Shown here piece by piece: positions 42,060 through 53,881 of a stretch of DNA of 64,000 nt. The notes under the pieces were generated by a model. The model worked only from the letters and a program-made list of their open reading frames with translations. It had not been told where the DNA came from and ran no database searches. The stretch comes from Hydractinia symbiolongicarpus (lineage: Eukaryota > Cnidaria > Hydrozoa > Anthoathecata > Hydractiniidae). The stretch's first letter is position 1. The number at the start of each line of letters is the position of its first letter. Location: positions 9,920,001 to 9,984,000 of the forward strand of contig NC_079881.1 of NCBI RefSeq assembly GCF_029227915.1, written 5' to 3'. Position numbers and translations under genes: made by a program.

Positions 42060-42676
42060 GATTCCGTAGTGTAGTGGTTATCACGTGCGCTTAACACGTG
42101 CAAGGTCCCCGGTTCGAGCCCTGGCGGAATCATTGATGTTTCTGCGAAGCGAACCTCGGAAGAGCCTCTGTAGGTTCCATGGTGTAATGGTTAGCCCTCA
42201 GGACCCTGAATCCTGCGATCCGAGTTCAAGTCTCGGTGGAACCTGTGCCGTTAGTTGTGCCTCGGAAGCACCTATTGGGCGTTTGGAAGCAACGGCACTT
42301 CAAATATTTTAGTCATTTGCAAAAAGACATTGTAATAACAACGTTCTTCTGAAATGCATCGGAATAGGGCACAGTGCCTTGTTAGCGCAGTAGGCAGCGC
42401 GTCAGTCTCATAATCTGAAGGTCGTGAGTTCGATCCTTACACAGGGCAAGGCTTTTAAAAGCCGCAGTGAATCAAATGTTTGACGCCTATTACAAAACTA
42501 GCAACTCAACAATGATTCCGCCCGGGCTCGAACCGGGGACCTTGCGCGTGTGAAGCGCACGTGATAACCGCTACACTACGGAATCCAATGAATTTTGTAA
42601 CCTATGACGAAGGAAAGCAATACAAGGCTAAAATAGCTAGAGAAAAAAGCAAAAACATGTCGCTTGTTAGTTGCCA
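42060..42676 (+). tRNA. Unit 71: Val(AAC), Gln with C33, Met, Val-(CAC)
   Basis: V+ 42060-42132. Q 42173-42244, C33 and a D-stem change (TTAGCCC). M 42376-42448. V- 42513-42585. This unit has no partner between units 45 and 46, so it is an extra unit in the second long block. Confidence 0.9.
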
Positions 42677-43293
42677 GATTCCGTAGTGTAGTGGTTATCA
42701 CGTGCGCTTTACACACGCAAGGTCCCCGGTTCGAGCCCGGGCGGAATCATTGATGTTTCCGCGAAGCAAACCTCGAAAGAGCCTCTGTAGGTTCCATGGT
42801 GTAATGGTTAGCACTCAGGACTCTGAATCCTGCGATCCGAGTTCAAGTCTCGGTGGAACCTGTGCCATTATTTGAGCCTCGGAAGCACCTATTGGGCGTT
42901 TGGAAGCAACGGTACTTCAAATATTTTAGTCATTTGTAAGAAGACATTGTAATAACAACGTTCTTCTGAAATGCATCGGATTAGGGCACAGTGCCTTGTT
43001 AGCGCAGTAGGCAGCGCGTCAGTCTCATAATCTGAAGGTCGTGAGATCGATCCTCACACAGGGCTAGGCTTTTAAAAGCCGCAGTGAATCAAATGTTTGA
43101 CGCCTATTACAAAACTAGCAACTCAACAATGATTCCGCCGGGGCTCGAACCGGGGACCTTGCGCGTGTGAAGCGCACGTGATAACCGCTACACTACGGAA
43201 TCCAATGAATTTTGTAACCTATGACGAAGGAAAGCAATACAAGGCTAAAATAGCTAGAGAAAAAAGCAAAAACATGTCGCTTGTTAGTTGCCA
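42677..43293 (+). tRNA. Unit 72: Val(UAC), Gln, Met, Val-(CAC)
   Basis: V+ 42677-42749, C31 opposite A39. Q 42790-42861. M 42993-43065, ATCGATC loop, U73. V- 43130-43202. Copy of unit 46. Confidence 0.9.
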
Positions 43294-43909
43294 GATTCCG
43301 TAGTGTAGTGGTTATCACGTGCGCTTTACACGCGCAAGGTCCCCGGTTCGAGCCCGGGCGGAATCATTGATATTTCCGCGAAGCGAACCTCGAAAGAGCC
43401 TCTGTAGGTTCCATGGTGTAATGGTTAGCACTCAGGACTCTAAATCCTGCGATCCGAGTTCAAGTCTCGTTGGAACCTGTGCTGTTATTTGTGCCTCGGA
43501 AGCACCTATTGGGCGTTTGGAAGCAACGGCACTTCAAATATCTAAGTCATTTGCAAGAAGACATTGTAATAACAACGTTCTTCTGAAATGCATCGGATTA
43601 GGGCACAGTGCCTTGTTAGCGCAGTAGGCAGCGCGTCAGTCTCATAATCTGAAGGTCGTGAGTTCGATCCTCACACAGGGCTAGGCTTTTAAAAGCCGCA
43701 GTAAATCAAATGTTTGACGCCTATTACAAAACTAGCAACTCAACAATGATTCCGCCCGGCTCGAACCGGGGACCTCGCGCGTGTGAAGCGCACGTGATAA
43801 CCGCTACACTAAATAATCCAATGAATTTTGGAACCTATGACGAAGGAAAGCAATACAAGGCTAAAATAGCTAGAGAAAAAAGCCAAAACATGTCGCTTGT
43901 TAGTTGCCA
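43294..43909 (+). tRNA. Unit 73: Val(UAC), Gln-like (CUA), Met, weak Val-(CAC)
   Basis: V+ 43294-43366. Q 43407-43478 with CTA; see own entry. M 43610-43682, U73. V- 43747-43818, 72 nt, weak acceptor. Copy of unit 47. Confidence 0.9.
43407..43478 (+). tRNA. Gln-bodied tRNA with CUA anticodon, second copy
   Basis: Anticodon CTA at 43440-43442, same T-stem mismatch (CTCGT) as the copy at 27401. The related genes at 45874 and 47724 share the T-stem change but keep CTG, so the CUA change came later on this branch. Confidence 0.85.
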
Positions 43910-44526
43910 GATTCCATTGTCTAGTGGTTATCACGTGCGCCTTACACGCGCAAGGTCCCCGGTTCGAGCCCGGGCGGAATCATTGATGTTTCCGCGAAGC
44001 GAACCCCGGAAGAGCCTCTGTAGGTTCCATGGTGTAATGGTTAACACTCAGGACTCTGAATCCTGCGATCCGAGTTCAAGTCTTGGTGGAACCTGTGCCG
44101 TTATTTGTGCCTCGGAAGCACCTATTGAGCGTTTGGAAGCAACGGCACTTCAAATATTTTAGTCATTTGCAAGAAGACATTGTAATAACAACGTTCTTCT
44201 GAAATGCATCGGATTAGGGCACAGTGCCTTGTTAGCGCAGTAGGCAGCGCGTCAGTCTCATAATCTGAAGGTCGTGGGTTCGATCCTCACACAGGGCTAG
44301 GCTTTTAAAAGCCGCAGTGAATCAAATGTTTGACGCCTATTACAAAACTAGCAACTCAACAATGATTCCGCCCTGGCTCGAACCGGGGACCTTGCGCGTG
44401 TGAAGCGCACGTGATAACCGCTACACTACGGAATCCAATGAATTTTGTAACCTATGACGATGGAAAGCAATACAAGGCTAAAATAGCTAGAGAAAAAAGC
44501 AAAAACATGTCGCTTGTTAGTTACCA
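43910..44526 (+). tRNA. Unit 74: Val(UAC, C32), Gln, Met, Val-(CAC)
   Basis: V+ 43910-43982, A7. Q 44023-44094, G51-U63, TTAACAC. M 44226-44298, U73. V- 44363-44435. Confidence 0.9.
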
Positions 44527-45143
44527 AATTCCGTAGTGTAGTGGTTATCACGTGCGCTTTACACGCGCAAGGTCCCCGGTTCGAGCCCGGGCGGAATCAT
44601 TGATGTTTCCGCGAAGCCAACCTCGAAAGAGCCTCTGTAGGTTCCATGGTGTAATGGTTAGCACTCAGGACTCTGAATCCTGCGATCCGAGTTCAAGTCT
44701 CGGTGGAACCTGTGCTGTTATTTGTGCCTCGGAAGCACCTATTGGGCGTTTGGAAGCAACGGTACTTCAAATATCTAAGTCATTTGCAAGAAGACATTGT
44801 AATAACAACGTTCTTCTGAAATGCATCGGATTAGGGCACAGTGCCTTGTTAGCGCAGTAGGCAGCGCGTCAGGCTCATAATCTGAAGGTCGTGAGTTCGA
44901 TCCTCACACATCGCAAGGCTTTTAAAAGCCGCAGTGAATCAAATGTTTGACGCCTATTACAAAACTAGCAACTCAACAATGATTCCGCCCGCGCTCGAAC
45001 CGGGGACCTTGCGCGTGTGAAGCGCACGTGATAACCGCTACACTACGGAATCCAATGAATTTTGTAACCTATGACGAAGGAAAGCAATACAAGGCTAAAA
45101 TAGCTAGAGAAAAAAGCCAAAACATGTCGCTTGTTAGTTGCCA
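44527..45143 (+). tRNA. Unit 75: Val(UAC), Gln, weak Met, Val-(CAC)
   Basis: V+ 44527-44599, A1 opposite C72. Q 44640-44711. M 44843-44915, acceptor ACATCGC. V- 44980-45052. Confidence 0.88.
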
Positions 45144-45760
45144 GATTCCGTTGTGTAGTGGTTATCACGTGCGCCTTACACGCGCAAGGTCCCCGGTTCG
45201 AGCCCGGGCGTAATCATTGATGTTTCCACGAAGCGAACCTCGGAAGAGCCTCTGTAGGTTCCATGGTGTAATGGTTAGCACTCAGGACTCTGAATCCTGC
45301 GATCCGAGTTCAAGTCTCGGTGGAACCTGTGCCATTATTTGAGCCTCGGAAGCACCTATTGGGCGTTTGGAAGCAACGGTACTTCAAATATTTTAGTCAT
45401 TTGTAAGAAGACATTGTAATAACAACGTTCTTCTGAAATGCATCGGATTAGGGCACAGTGCCTTGTTAGCGCAGTAGGCAGCGCGTCAGTCTCATAATCT
45501 AAAGGTCGTGAGATCGATCCTCACACAGGGCTAGGCTTTTAAAAGCCGCAGTGAATCAACTGTTTGACGCCTATTACAAAACTAGCAACTCAACAATGAT
45601 TCCGCCCGGGCTCGAACCGGGGACCTTGCGCGTGTGAAGCGCACGTGATAACCGCTACACTACGGAATCCAATGAATTTTGTAACCTATGACGAAGGAAA
45701 GCAATACAAGGCTAAAATAGCTATAGAAAAAAGCAAAAACATCTCGCTTGTTAGTTGCCA
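45144..45760 (+). tRNA. Unit 76: Val(UAC, C32), Gln, Met, Val-(CAC)
   Basis: V+ 45144-45216, U68 opposite C5. Q 45257-45328. M 45460-45532, A42, ATCGATC loop, U73. V- 45597-45669 consensus. Confidence 0.88.
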
Positions 45761-46376
45761 GATTCCGTAGTGTAGTGGTTATCACGTGCGCTTTACACGC
45801 GCAAGGTCCCCGGTTCGAGCCCGGGCGGAATCATTGATATTTCCGCGAAGCGAACCTCGAAAGAGCCTCTGTAGGTTCCATGGTGTAATGGTTAGCACTC
45901 AGGACTCTGAATCCTGCGATCCGAGTTCAAGTCTCGTTGGAACCTGTGCTGTTATTTGTGCCTCGGAAGCACCTATTGGGCGTTTGGAAGCAACGGCACT
46001 TCAAATATCTAAGTCATTTGCAAGAAGACATTGTAATAACAACGTTCTTCTGAAATGCATCGGATTAGGGCACAGTGCCTTGTTAGCGCAGTAGGCAGCG
46101 CGTCAGTCTCATAATCTGAAGGTCGTGAGTTCGATCCTCACACAGGGCTAGGCTTTTAAAAGCCGCAGTAAATCAAATGTTTGACGCCTATTACAAAACT
46201 AGCAACTCAACAATGATTCCGGCCGGCTCGAACCGGGGACCTCGCGCGTGTGAAGCGCACGTGATAACCGCTACACTAAATAATCCAATGAATTTTGGAA
46301 CCTATGACGAAGGAAAGCAATACAAGGCTAAAATAGCTAGAGAAAAAAGCCAAAACATGTCGCTTGTTAGTTGCCA
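45761..46376 (+). tRNA. Unit 77: Val(UAC), Gln, Met, weak Val-(CAC)
   Basis: V+ 45761-45833. Q 45874-45945, CUG with the CTCGT T-stem. M 46077-46149, U73. V- 46214-46285, 72 nt. Confidence 0.9.
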
Positions 46377-46993
46377 GATTCCATTGTCTAGTGGTTATCA
46401 CGTGCGCCTTACACGCGCAAGGTCCCCGGTTCGAGCCCGGGCGGAATCATTGATGTTTCCGCGAAGCGCACCCCGGAAGAGCCTCTGTAGGTTCCATGGT
46501 GTAATGGTTAGCACTCAGGACTCTGAATCCTGCGATCCGAGTTCAAGTCTTGGTGGAACCTGTGCCGTTATTTGTGCCTCGGAAGCACCTATTGAGCGTT
46601 TGGAAGCAACGGCACTTCAAATATTTTAGTCATTTGCAAGAAGACATTGTAATAACAACGTTCTTCTGAAATGCATCGGATTAGGGCACAGTGCCTTGTT
46701 AGCGCAGTAGGCAGCGCGTCAGTCTCATAATCTGAAGGTCGTGGGTTCGATCCTCACACAGGGCTAGGCTTTTAAAAGCCGCAGTGAATCAAATGTTTGA
46801 CGCCTATTACAAAACTAGCAACTCAACAATGATTCCGCCCGGGCTCGAACCGGGGACCTTGCGCGTGTGAAGCGCACGTGATAACCGCTACACTACGGAA
46901 TCCAATGAATTTTGTAACCTATGACGATGGAAAGCAATACAAGGCTAAAATAGCTAGAGAAAAAAGCAAAAACATGTCGCTTGTTAGTTGCCA
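46377..46993 (+). tRNA. Unit 78: Val(UAC, C32), Gln, Met, Val-(CAC)
   Basis: V+ 46377-46449, A7. Q 46490-46561, G51-U63. M 46693-46765, U73. V- 46830-46902 consensus. Confidence 0.9.
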
Positions 46994-47610
46994 GATTCCG
47001 TAGTGTAGTGGTTATCACGTGCGCTTTACACGCGCAAGGTCCCCGGTTCGAGCCCGGGCGGAATCATTGATGTTTCCGCGAAGCCAACCTCGAAAGAGCC
47101 TCTGTAGGTTCCATGGTGTAATGGTTAGCACTCAGGACTCTGAATCCTGCGATCCGAGTTCAAGTCTCGGTGGAACCTGTGCTGTTATTTGTGCCTCGGA
47201 AGCACCTATTGGGCGTTTGGAAGCAACGGTACTTCAAATATTTTAGTCATTTGTAAGAAGACATTGTAATAACAACGTTCTTCTGAAATGCATCGGATTA
47301 GGGCACAGTGCCTTGTTAGCGCAGTAGGCAGCGCGTCAGTCTCATAATCTAAAGGTCGTGAGATCGATCCTCACACAGGGCTAGGCTTTTAAAAGCCGCA
47401 GTGAATCAAATGTTTGACGCCTATTACAAAACTAGCAACTCAACAATGATTCCGCCCGGGCTCGAACCGGGGACCTTGCGCGTGTGAAGCGCACGTGATA
47501 ACCGCTACACTACGGAATCCAATGAATTTTGTAACCTATGACGAAGGAAAGCAATACAAGGCTAAAATAGCTAGAGAAAAAAGCCAAAACATGTCGCTTG
47601 TTAGTTGCCA
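46994..47610 (+). tRNA. Unit 79: Val(UAC), Gln, Met, Val-(CAC)
   Basis: V+ 46994-47066. Q 47107-47178. M 47310-47382, A42, ATCGATC, U73. V- 47447-47519. Confidence 0.9.
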
Positions 47611-48226
47611 GATTCCGTAGTGTAGTGGTTATCACGTGCGCTTTACACGCGCAAGGTCCCCGGTTCGAGCCCGGGCGGAAGCATTGATATTTCCGCGAAG
47701 CGAACCTCGAAAGAGCCTCTGTAGGTTCCATGGTGTAATGGTTAGCACTCAGGACTCTGAATCCTGCGATCCGAGTTCAAGTCTCGTTGGAACCTGTGCT
47801 GTTATTTGTGCCTCGGAAGCACCTATTGGGCGTTTGGAAGCAACGGCACTTCAAATATCTAAGTCATTTGCAAGAAGACATTGTAATAACAACGTTCTTC
47901 TGAAATGCATCGGATTAGGGCACAGTGCCTTGTTAGCGCAGTAGGCAGCGCGTCAGTCTCATAATCTGAAGGTCGTGAGTTCGATCCTCACACAGGGCTA
48001 GGCTTTTAAAAGCCGCAGTAAATCAAATGTTTGACGCCTATTACAAAACTAGCAACTCAACAATGATTCCGCCCGGCTCGAACCGGGGACCTCGCGCGTG
48101 TGAAGCGCACGTGATAACCGCTACACTAAATAATCCAATGAATTTTGGAACCTATGACGAAGGAAAGCAATACAAGGCTAAAATAGCTAGAGAAAAAAGC
48201 CAAAACATGTCGCTTGTTAGTTGCCA
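47611..48226 (+). tRNA. Unit 80: Val(UAC), Gln, Met, weak Val-(CAC)
   Basis: V+ 47611-47683, G71 opposite A2. Q 47724-47795, CTCGT T-stem. M 47927-47999, U73. V- 48064-48135, 72 nt. Confidence 0.9.
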
Positions 48227-48843
48227 GATTCCGTTGTGTAGTGGTTATCACGTGCGCCTTACACGCGCAAGGTCCCCGGTTCGAGCCCGGGCGGAATCAT
48301 TGATGTTTCCGCGAAGCAAACCTCGGAAGAGCCTCTGTAGGTTCCATGGTGTAATGGTTAGCACTCAGCACTCTGAATCCTGCGATCCGAGTTCAAGTCT
48401 TGGTGGAACCTGTGCCGTTATTTGTGCCTCGGAAGCACCTATTGAGCGTTTGGAAGCAACGGCACTTCAAATATTTTAGTCATTTGCAAGAAGACATTGT
48501 AATAACAACGTTCTTCTGAAATGCATCGGATTAGGGCACAGTGCCTTGTTAGCGCAGTAGGCAGCGCGTCAGTCTCATAATCTGAATGTCGTGAGTTCGG
48601 TCCTCACACAGGGCTAGGCTTTTAAAAGCCGCAGTGAATCAAATGTTTGACGCCTATTACAAAACTAGCAACTCAACAATGATTCCGCCCGAACTCGAAC
48701 CGGGGACCTTGCGCGTGTGAAGCGCACGTGATAACCGCTACACTACGGAATCCAATGAATTTTGTAACCTATGACGAAGGAAAGCAATACAAGGCTAAAA
48801 TAGCTAGAGAAAAAAGCAAAAACATGTCGCTTGTTAGTTGCCA
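48227..48843 (+). tRNA. Unit 81: Val(UAC, C32), Gln, Met, Val-(CAC)
   Basis: V+ 48227-48299. Q 48340-48411, C30 and G51-U63. M 48543-48615, T-loop TTCGGTC, U73. V- 48680-48752. Confidence 0.9.
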
Positions 48844-49460
48844 GATTCCGTAGTGTAGTGGTTATCACGTGCGCTTTACACGCGCAAGGTCCCCGGTTCG
48901 AGCCCGGGCGGAATCATTGATGTTTCCGCGAAGCCAACCTCGAAAGAGCCTCTGCAGGTTCCATGGTGTAATGGTTAGCACTCAGGACTCTGAATCCTGC
49001 GATCCGAGTTCAAGTCTCGGTGGAACCTGTGCTGTTATTTGTGCCTCGGAAGCACCTATTGGGCGTTTGGAAGCAACGGTACTTCAAATATCTAAGTCAT
49101 TTGCAAGAAGACATTGTAATAACAACGTTCTTCTGAAATGCATCGGATTAGGGCACAGTGCCTTGTTAGCGCAGTAGGCAGCGCGTCAGGCTCATAATCT
49201 GAAGGTCGTGAGTTCGATCCTCACACAGGGCAAGGCTTTTAAAAGCCGCAGTGAATAAAATGTTTGACGCCTATTACAAAACTAGCAACTCAACAATGAT
49301 TCCGCCCGGGCTCGAACCGGGGACCTTGCGCGTGTGAAGCGCACGTGATAACCGCTACACTACGGAATCCAATGAATTTTGTAACCTATGACGAAGGAAA
49401 GCAATACAAGGCTAAAGTAGCTAGAGAAAAAAGCAAAAACATGTCGCTTGTTAGTTGCCA
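48844..49460 (+). tRNA. Unit 82: Val(UAC), Gln, Met, Val-(CAC)
   Basis: V+ 48844-48916, Q 48957-49028, M 49160-49232 (G31 before the loop), V- 49297-49369. Confidence 0.92.
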
Positions 49461-50077
49461 GATTCCGTAGTGTAGTGGTTATCACGTGCGCTTTACACGC
49501 GCAAGGTCCCCGGTTCGAGCCCGGGCGGAATCATTGATGTTTCCGCGAAGCCAACCTCGAAAGAGCCTCTGTAGGTTCCATGGTGTAATGGTTAGCACTC
49601 AGGACTCTGAATCCTGCGATCCGAGTTCAAGTCTCGGTGGAACCTGTGCTGTTATTTGTGCCTCGGAAGCACCTATTGGGCGTTTGGAAGCAATGGCACT
49701 TCAAATATCTAAGTCATTTGCAAGAAGACATTGTAATAACAACGTTCTTCTGAAATGCATCGAATTAGGGCACAGTGCCTTGTTAGCGCAGTAGGCAGCG
49801 CGTCAGTCTCATAATCTGAAGGTCGTGAGTTCGATCCTCACACAGGGCTAGGCTTTTAAAAGCCGCAGTAAATCAAATGTTTGACGCCTATTACAAAACT
49901 AGCAACTCAACAATGATTCCGCCCGGGCTCGAACCGGGGACCTTGCGCGTGTGAAGCGCACGTGATAACCGCTACACTAAATAATCCAATGAATTTTGGA
50001 ACCTATGACGAAGGAAAGCAATACAAGGCTAAAATAGCTAGAGAAAAAAGCCAAAACATGTTGCTTGTTAGTTGCCA
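49461..50077 (+). tRNA. Unit 83: Val(UAC), Gln, Met, weak Val-(CAC)
   Basis: V+ 49461-49533, Q 49574-49645, M 49777-49849 (U73), V- 49914-49986 with acceptor GATTATT. Confidence 0.9.
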
Positions 50078-50692
50078 GATTCCTTTGTGTAGTGGTTATC
50101 ACGTGCGCCTTACACGCGCAAGGTCCCCGGTTCGAGCCCGGGCGTAATCATTGATGTTTCCGCGAAGCGAACCTCGGAAGAGCCTCTGTAGGTTCCATGG
50201 TGTAATGGTTAGCACTCAGGACTCTGAATCCTGCGATCTGAGTTCAAGTCTCGGTGGAACCTGTGCCGTTATTTGTGCCTCGGAAGCACCTATTGGGCGT
50301 TTGGAAGCAACGGCACTTCAAATATTTTAGTCATTTGCAAGAAGACATTGTAATAACAACGTTCTTCTAAAATGCATCGGATTAGGGCACAGTGCCTTGT
50401 TAGCGCAGTAGGCAGCGCGTCAGTCTCATAATCTGAAGGTCGTGAGTTCGATCCTCACACAGGGCAAGGCTTTTAAAAGCCGCAGTGAATCAAATGTTTG
50501 ACGCCTATTACAAAACTAGCAACTCAACAATGATTCCGCACGAGCTCGAACCGGGGACCTTGCGCGTGTGAAGCGCACGTGATAACCGCTACACTACGTA
50601 ATCCAATGAATTTTGGAACCTATGACGAAGGAAAGCAATACAAGGCTAAAATAGCTAGAAAAAAGCAAAAACATGTCGCTTGTTAGTTGCCA
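50078..50692 (+). tRNA. Unit 84: degenerate Val(UAC, C32), Gln, Met, Val-(CAC)
   Basis: V+ 50078-50150, acceptor GATTCCT against CGTAATC, two mismatches. Q 50191-50262. M 50394-50466 consensus. V- 50531-50603 b-type with a further T-stem change. Two bases are missing in the divergent spacer. Confidence 0.88.
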
Positions 50693-51308
50693 GATTCCGT
50701 AGTGTAGTGGTTATCACGTGCGCTTTACACGCGCAAGGTCCCCGGTTCGAGCCCGGGCGGAATCATTGATGTTTCCGCGAAGCGAACCTCGAAAGAGCCT
50801 CTGTAGGTTCCATGGTGTAATGGTTAGCACTCAGGACTCTGAATCCTGCGATCCGAGTTCAAGTCTCGGTGGAACCTGTGCCGTTATTTGTGCCTCGGAA
50901 GCACCTATTGGTCGTTTGGAAGCAACGGCACTTCAAATTTTTAGTCATTTGCAAGAAGACATTGTAATAACAACGTTCTTCTGAAATGCATCGCATTAGG
51001 GCACAGTGCCTTGTTAGCGCAGTAGGCAGCGCGTCAGTCTCATAATCTGAAGGTCGTGAGTGCGATCCTCACACAGGGCAAGGCTTTTAAAAGCCGCAGT
51101 GAATCAAATGTTTGACGCCTATTACAAAACTAGCAACTCAACAATGATTCCGCCCGGGCTCGAACCGGGGACCTTGGACGTGTAAAGCGCACGTGATAAC
51201 CGCTACACTACGGAATCCAATGAATTTTGGAACCGATGACGAAGGAAAGCAATACAAGGCTAAAATAGCTAGAGAAAAAAGCAAAAACATGTCGCTTGTT
51301 AGTTGCCA
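50693..51308 (+). tRNA. Unit 85: Val(UAC), Gln, Met, weak Val-(UAC)
   Basis: V+ 50693-50765 and Q 50806-50877 good. M 51008-51080, T-loop TGCGATC. V- 51145-51217 has anticodon UAC (not CAC) and a damaged anticodon stem (GTCCA). Confidence 0.88.
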
Positions 51309-51366
51309 GATTCCGTAGTGTAGTGGTTATCACGTGCGCTTAACACGCGCAAGGTCCCCGGTTCGA
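51309..51366 (+). pseudogene. 5' part of tRNA-Val(AAC) split by a LINE
   Basis: Bases 1-58 of a sense Val gene, ending at GGTTCGA in the T-loop (inside the B box). The last 15 bases follow at 54058-54072, so the two parts add up to a full 73-nt gene. Confidence 0.92.
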
Positions 51367-51394
51367 ATACTAAATATTATTACTATTATTAATA

Positions 51395-52063
51395 TTGAAT
51401 ACTAAATATTTTACAAGATGCATTCGTGAGTTTCTTTCGAAAATTAATTCTGATAATATTATTTTAATGGGTGATTTCAATGCTGTTGAACATGACGATG
51501 ATATATTACTTTTTAATTCAGAGTTGCGTTTAAAAAACCTCATTAAAAAACCAACGTGTCACAAATCATTACAAAATCCATCATGTGTCGATCACATATG
51601 GGTGTCTGATTCTAAACGATTCCACCACACCAGCATTTTGGAAAACGACCTTTCTGATTATCACGATATAGTTGTAACTTTCTTAAATGTGGAAATACCA
51701 AAGAAAGATCCTAAAATTATAAATTATCGTTGTTACAGACTTTTTAATGACGAACATTTTAAACATGACCTTGAGTCACTTATTGCATCAAACAATGACT
51801 TAAATTACAACGACTTTGACGAACAATTCAGTCAGTTGGTCAGCAAACTCGCCCCTATAAAATACAAAGTTGTTAGAAATAATAACTCTCCATTTATAAC
51901 AAAAGCAGTACGAAAGGAGATAATGATTCGATCGGGATTTAAAAATATCTACAATAAGCACCCTTCTATTAAAAACTGGAAAAACTTTAAAAGGCAAAGA
52001 AACAAATGTGTCACTGTTTGTAGAGACGCGAAAAGAATTTATTACACATCACTAAATATGTAA
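51395..52063 (+). pseudogene. LINE endonuclease C-terminal half and linker
   Basis: Open frame of about 222 codons with no real start (the frame begins at the truncation). It has the apurinic-type endonuclease motif ILMGDFN (residues 23-29), VDHIWVS (about 66) and DLSDYHDIVV (about 86-95), where SDYHD is the catalytic Asp/His motif. A basic linker follows, ending YYTSLNM and stop. The N-terminal half of the endonuclease with the catalytic Asn and Glu is absent. The frame is lost near 52060, where a short deletion in the linker is likely, because the next frame resumes with KYVKPIFSN, a common linker motif in such proteins. Confidence 0.85.
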
Positions 52064-52905
52064 AGCCGATATTTTCCAACAAATGTGTAAAAGATACAGT
52101 CCAAGTAATAGTTGAAAATGATCATATAATTCGTGAAAAAGAACATATAGCAAATATAATAAATGATCATTTTGTTAATGTCACGAATTCTTTGAATATT
52201 GATGGAATTCCGCACGAAAACTATAACGATATTAAAAACGATATTGAAAACGTCATCAAGAATTACGAACAGCATCCAAGTATAATATGGATAAAGAAAC
52301 ATGTTACCACTACCAACAAAATGAGCTTCAAATCAATTGAAATTGACATCATGAAAAAGTATATTGGTAACCTAAAAGAAAACAAATCTGGTCCCAAAGG
52401 AGCAATTCCACCATGTTTCCTCAAATATTACGTCGATGTATACGGAGAACATCTCAACAAGCTGTTTGAAAAATCTATTGTCGATGAAGTTTTCCCTGGA
52501 GCAATGAAATTGGCTGATATTTGTCCACTATTTAAAAACGGAGATCGTTCATCAAAATTGAATTATCGTCCTGTTAGTAAACTGAGCAGTGCGTCAAAAA
52601 TTTTTGAACGTATTATGTTTGATCAGATTTATGAATTTATTGATAGTAAATTATCACCTCTTTTGTCAGGTTTTCGAAAGGGTTTTAGCAGCCAGCATGT
52701 TTTGCTTCACATGATAGAATCGTGGCGAAAAGATCTTGATAAAGGAAATGCTGTAGGGGCGCTATTGATGGATTTGAGTAAAGCATTTGATTGTGTGGAT
52801 CATAATCTGTTAATAGCGAAACTACATGCATATGGTTTTTTCAAAAAGTGCTTTAGGTCTTTTAAGGAGTTATCTCACCAATCAGTTCCAAAGAGTCGGA
52901 ATTGA
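52024..52905 (+). pseudogene. LINE reverse transcriptase, first part
   Basis: Open from 52024 with no start codon needed; ends by frameshift at 52905. It carries the start of the RT domain: KSGPKGAIPPCFLK, then FKNGDRSSKLNYRPVS, LSGFRKGFSSQHVLLHMI, and motif A in LLMDLSKAFDCVDHNLLI with the first catalytic Asp (around 52768-52800). After HAYGF the frame is wrong: a run of six T at about 52834-52840 has one T too many, and the correct sequence continues in the next frame. Confidence 0.88.
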
Positions 52906-53881
52906 TGGCTATTTCAGCTTGTGGAAAGAAATTATTAGTGGTGTTCCACAAGGTTCGATTCTGGGTCCACTTTTATTCAATATTTATATAAATGATTTAA
53001 TGTTTATTTTTAATGATAGAGCTGATGTTAAAATTTGTAATTACGCAGATGACAATACACTTTATACATATGGAAAACAATTTGAGGAGATAAAGTTATG
53101 TTTAGAAAGTGCTTTTTCAACTGTTAGCACATGGTTTTCCAATAATGGGCTTCAGTTAAATTCTGAGAAGTGCAAACTGCTCATTCTGGGAAAATCAAAA
53201 AACAAAAACTTTGTTACTTTAAATTTGAAAAATAATATATTACAAGAGTCTCCATACGTAAATTTGTTGGGTATAATTCTGGACAATCAGCTTTCTTTCC
53301 GGCAACATGTTCTTCCATTATGTAAGAAAGCTAATGCCAAGATCAATGCCCTAAAACGTATATCACCATATATGTCTTTTTATAAGCGAAATGTTATTGC
53401 AAATTCATTTATTTCTAGCATATTTAATTACTGCCCTCTTATATGGGGATTTTCAAGTAGAGATCTACTACATAAAGTTAATAGCATTCATAGTAGAGCA
53501 AATAGACTTTTATGCGACAGAATTGAAAATGAATGCAGAATCAGTATTCATGAAAAGTTCTGCCGAAAATTGTTAAAGGAGGTTTTTAAAACAAAAATGA
53601 AACAGAATCCATCCTACATGAATGATGTTTTTGTATTCAAAAACACAGCATATAGTTTCCGTGCATCAAGTTCTCTTAAAAGGTGCAGAACTCGCACCAC
53701 AAAACATGGTCTATTAAGCGTATCTTATATTGCTTCTAAATTATGGGAGAAGCTTCCAAACTCTGTCCGAAATGCCCCTTCGTTGTCTTTATTCCATCGC
53801 AGGCTAAACACCATTCCGTTTATTCAGTGCAGTTGTCGTCTCTGTGCCACATATATTTGTAACGTAGGATATACGAATTAA
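52826..53881 (+). pseudogene. LINE reverse transcriptase, second part and C terminus
   Basis: Continues the RT domain in the other frame: RSYLTNQFQRV, motif B SGVPQGSILGPLLFNIYIND (around 52936-52995), the catalytic NYADDNTLY (around 53038-53064), then LQLNSEKCKLLILGKS and NLLGIILDNQLSF of the thumb. The C-terminal part has SRANRLLCDR, SYIASKLWEKLPNSVRNAPS and a final Cys pair motif CSCRLCATYICNVGY, seen near the end of many invertebrate LINE proteins. The stop TAA is at 53879-53881. Catalytic Asp residues are kept, so the copy is fairly young, but the frame breaks and truncation make it dead. Confidence 0.9.

Noticed and set aside
51800-51997. Small frames 51800-51997 (-), 52042-52302 (-) and 53391-53576 (+) in the LINE
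   Set aside because: Shadows of the endonuclease and reverse-transcriptase frames in AT-rich sequence.
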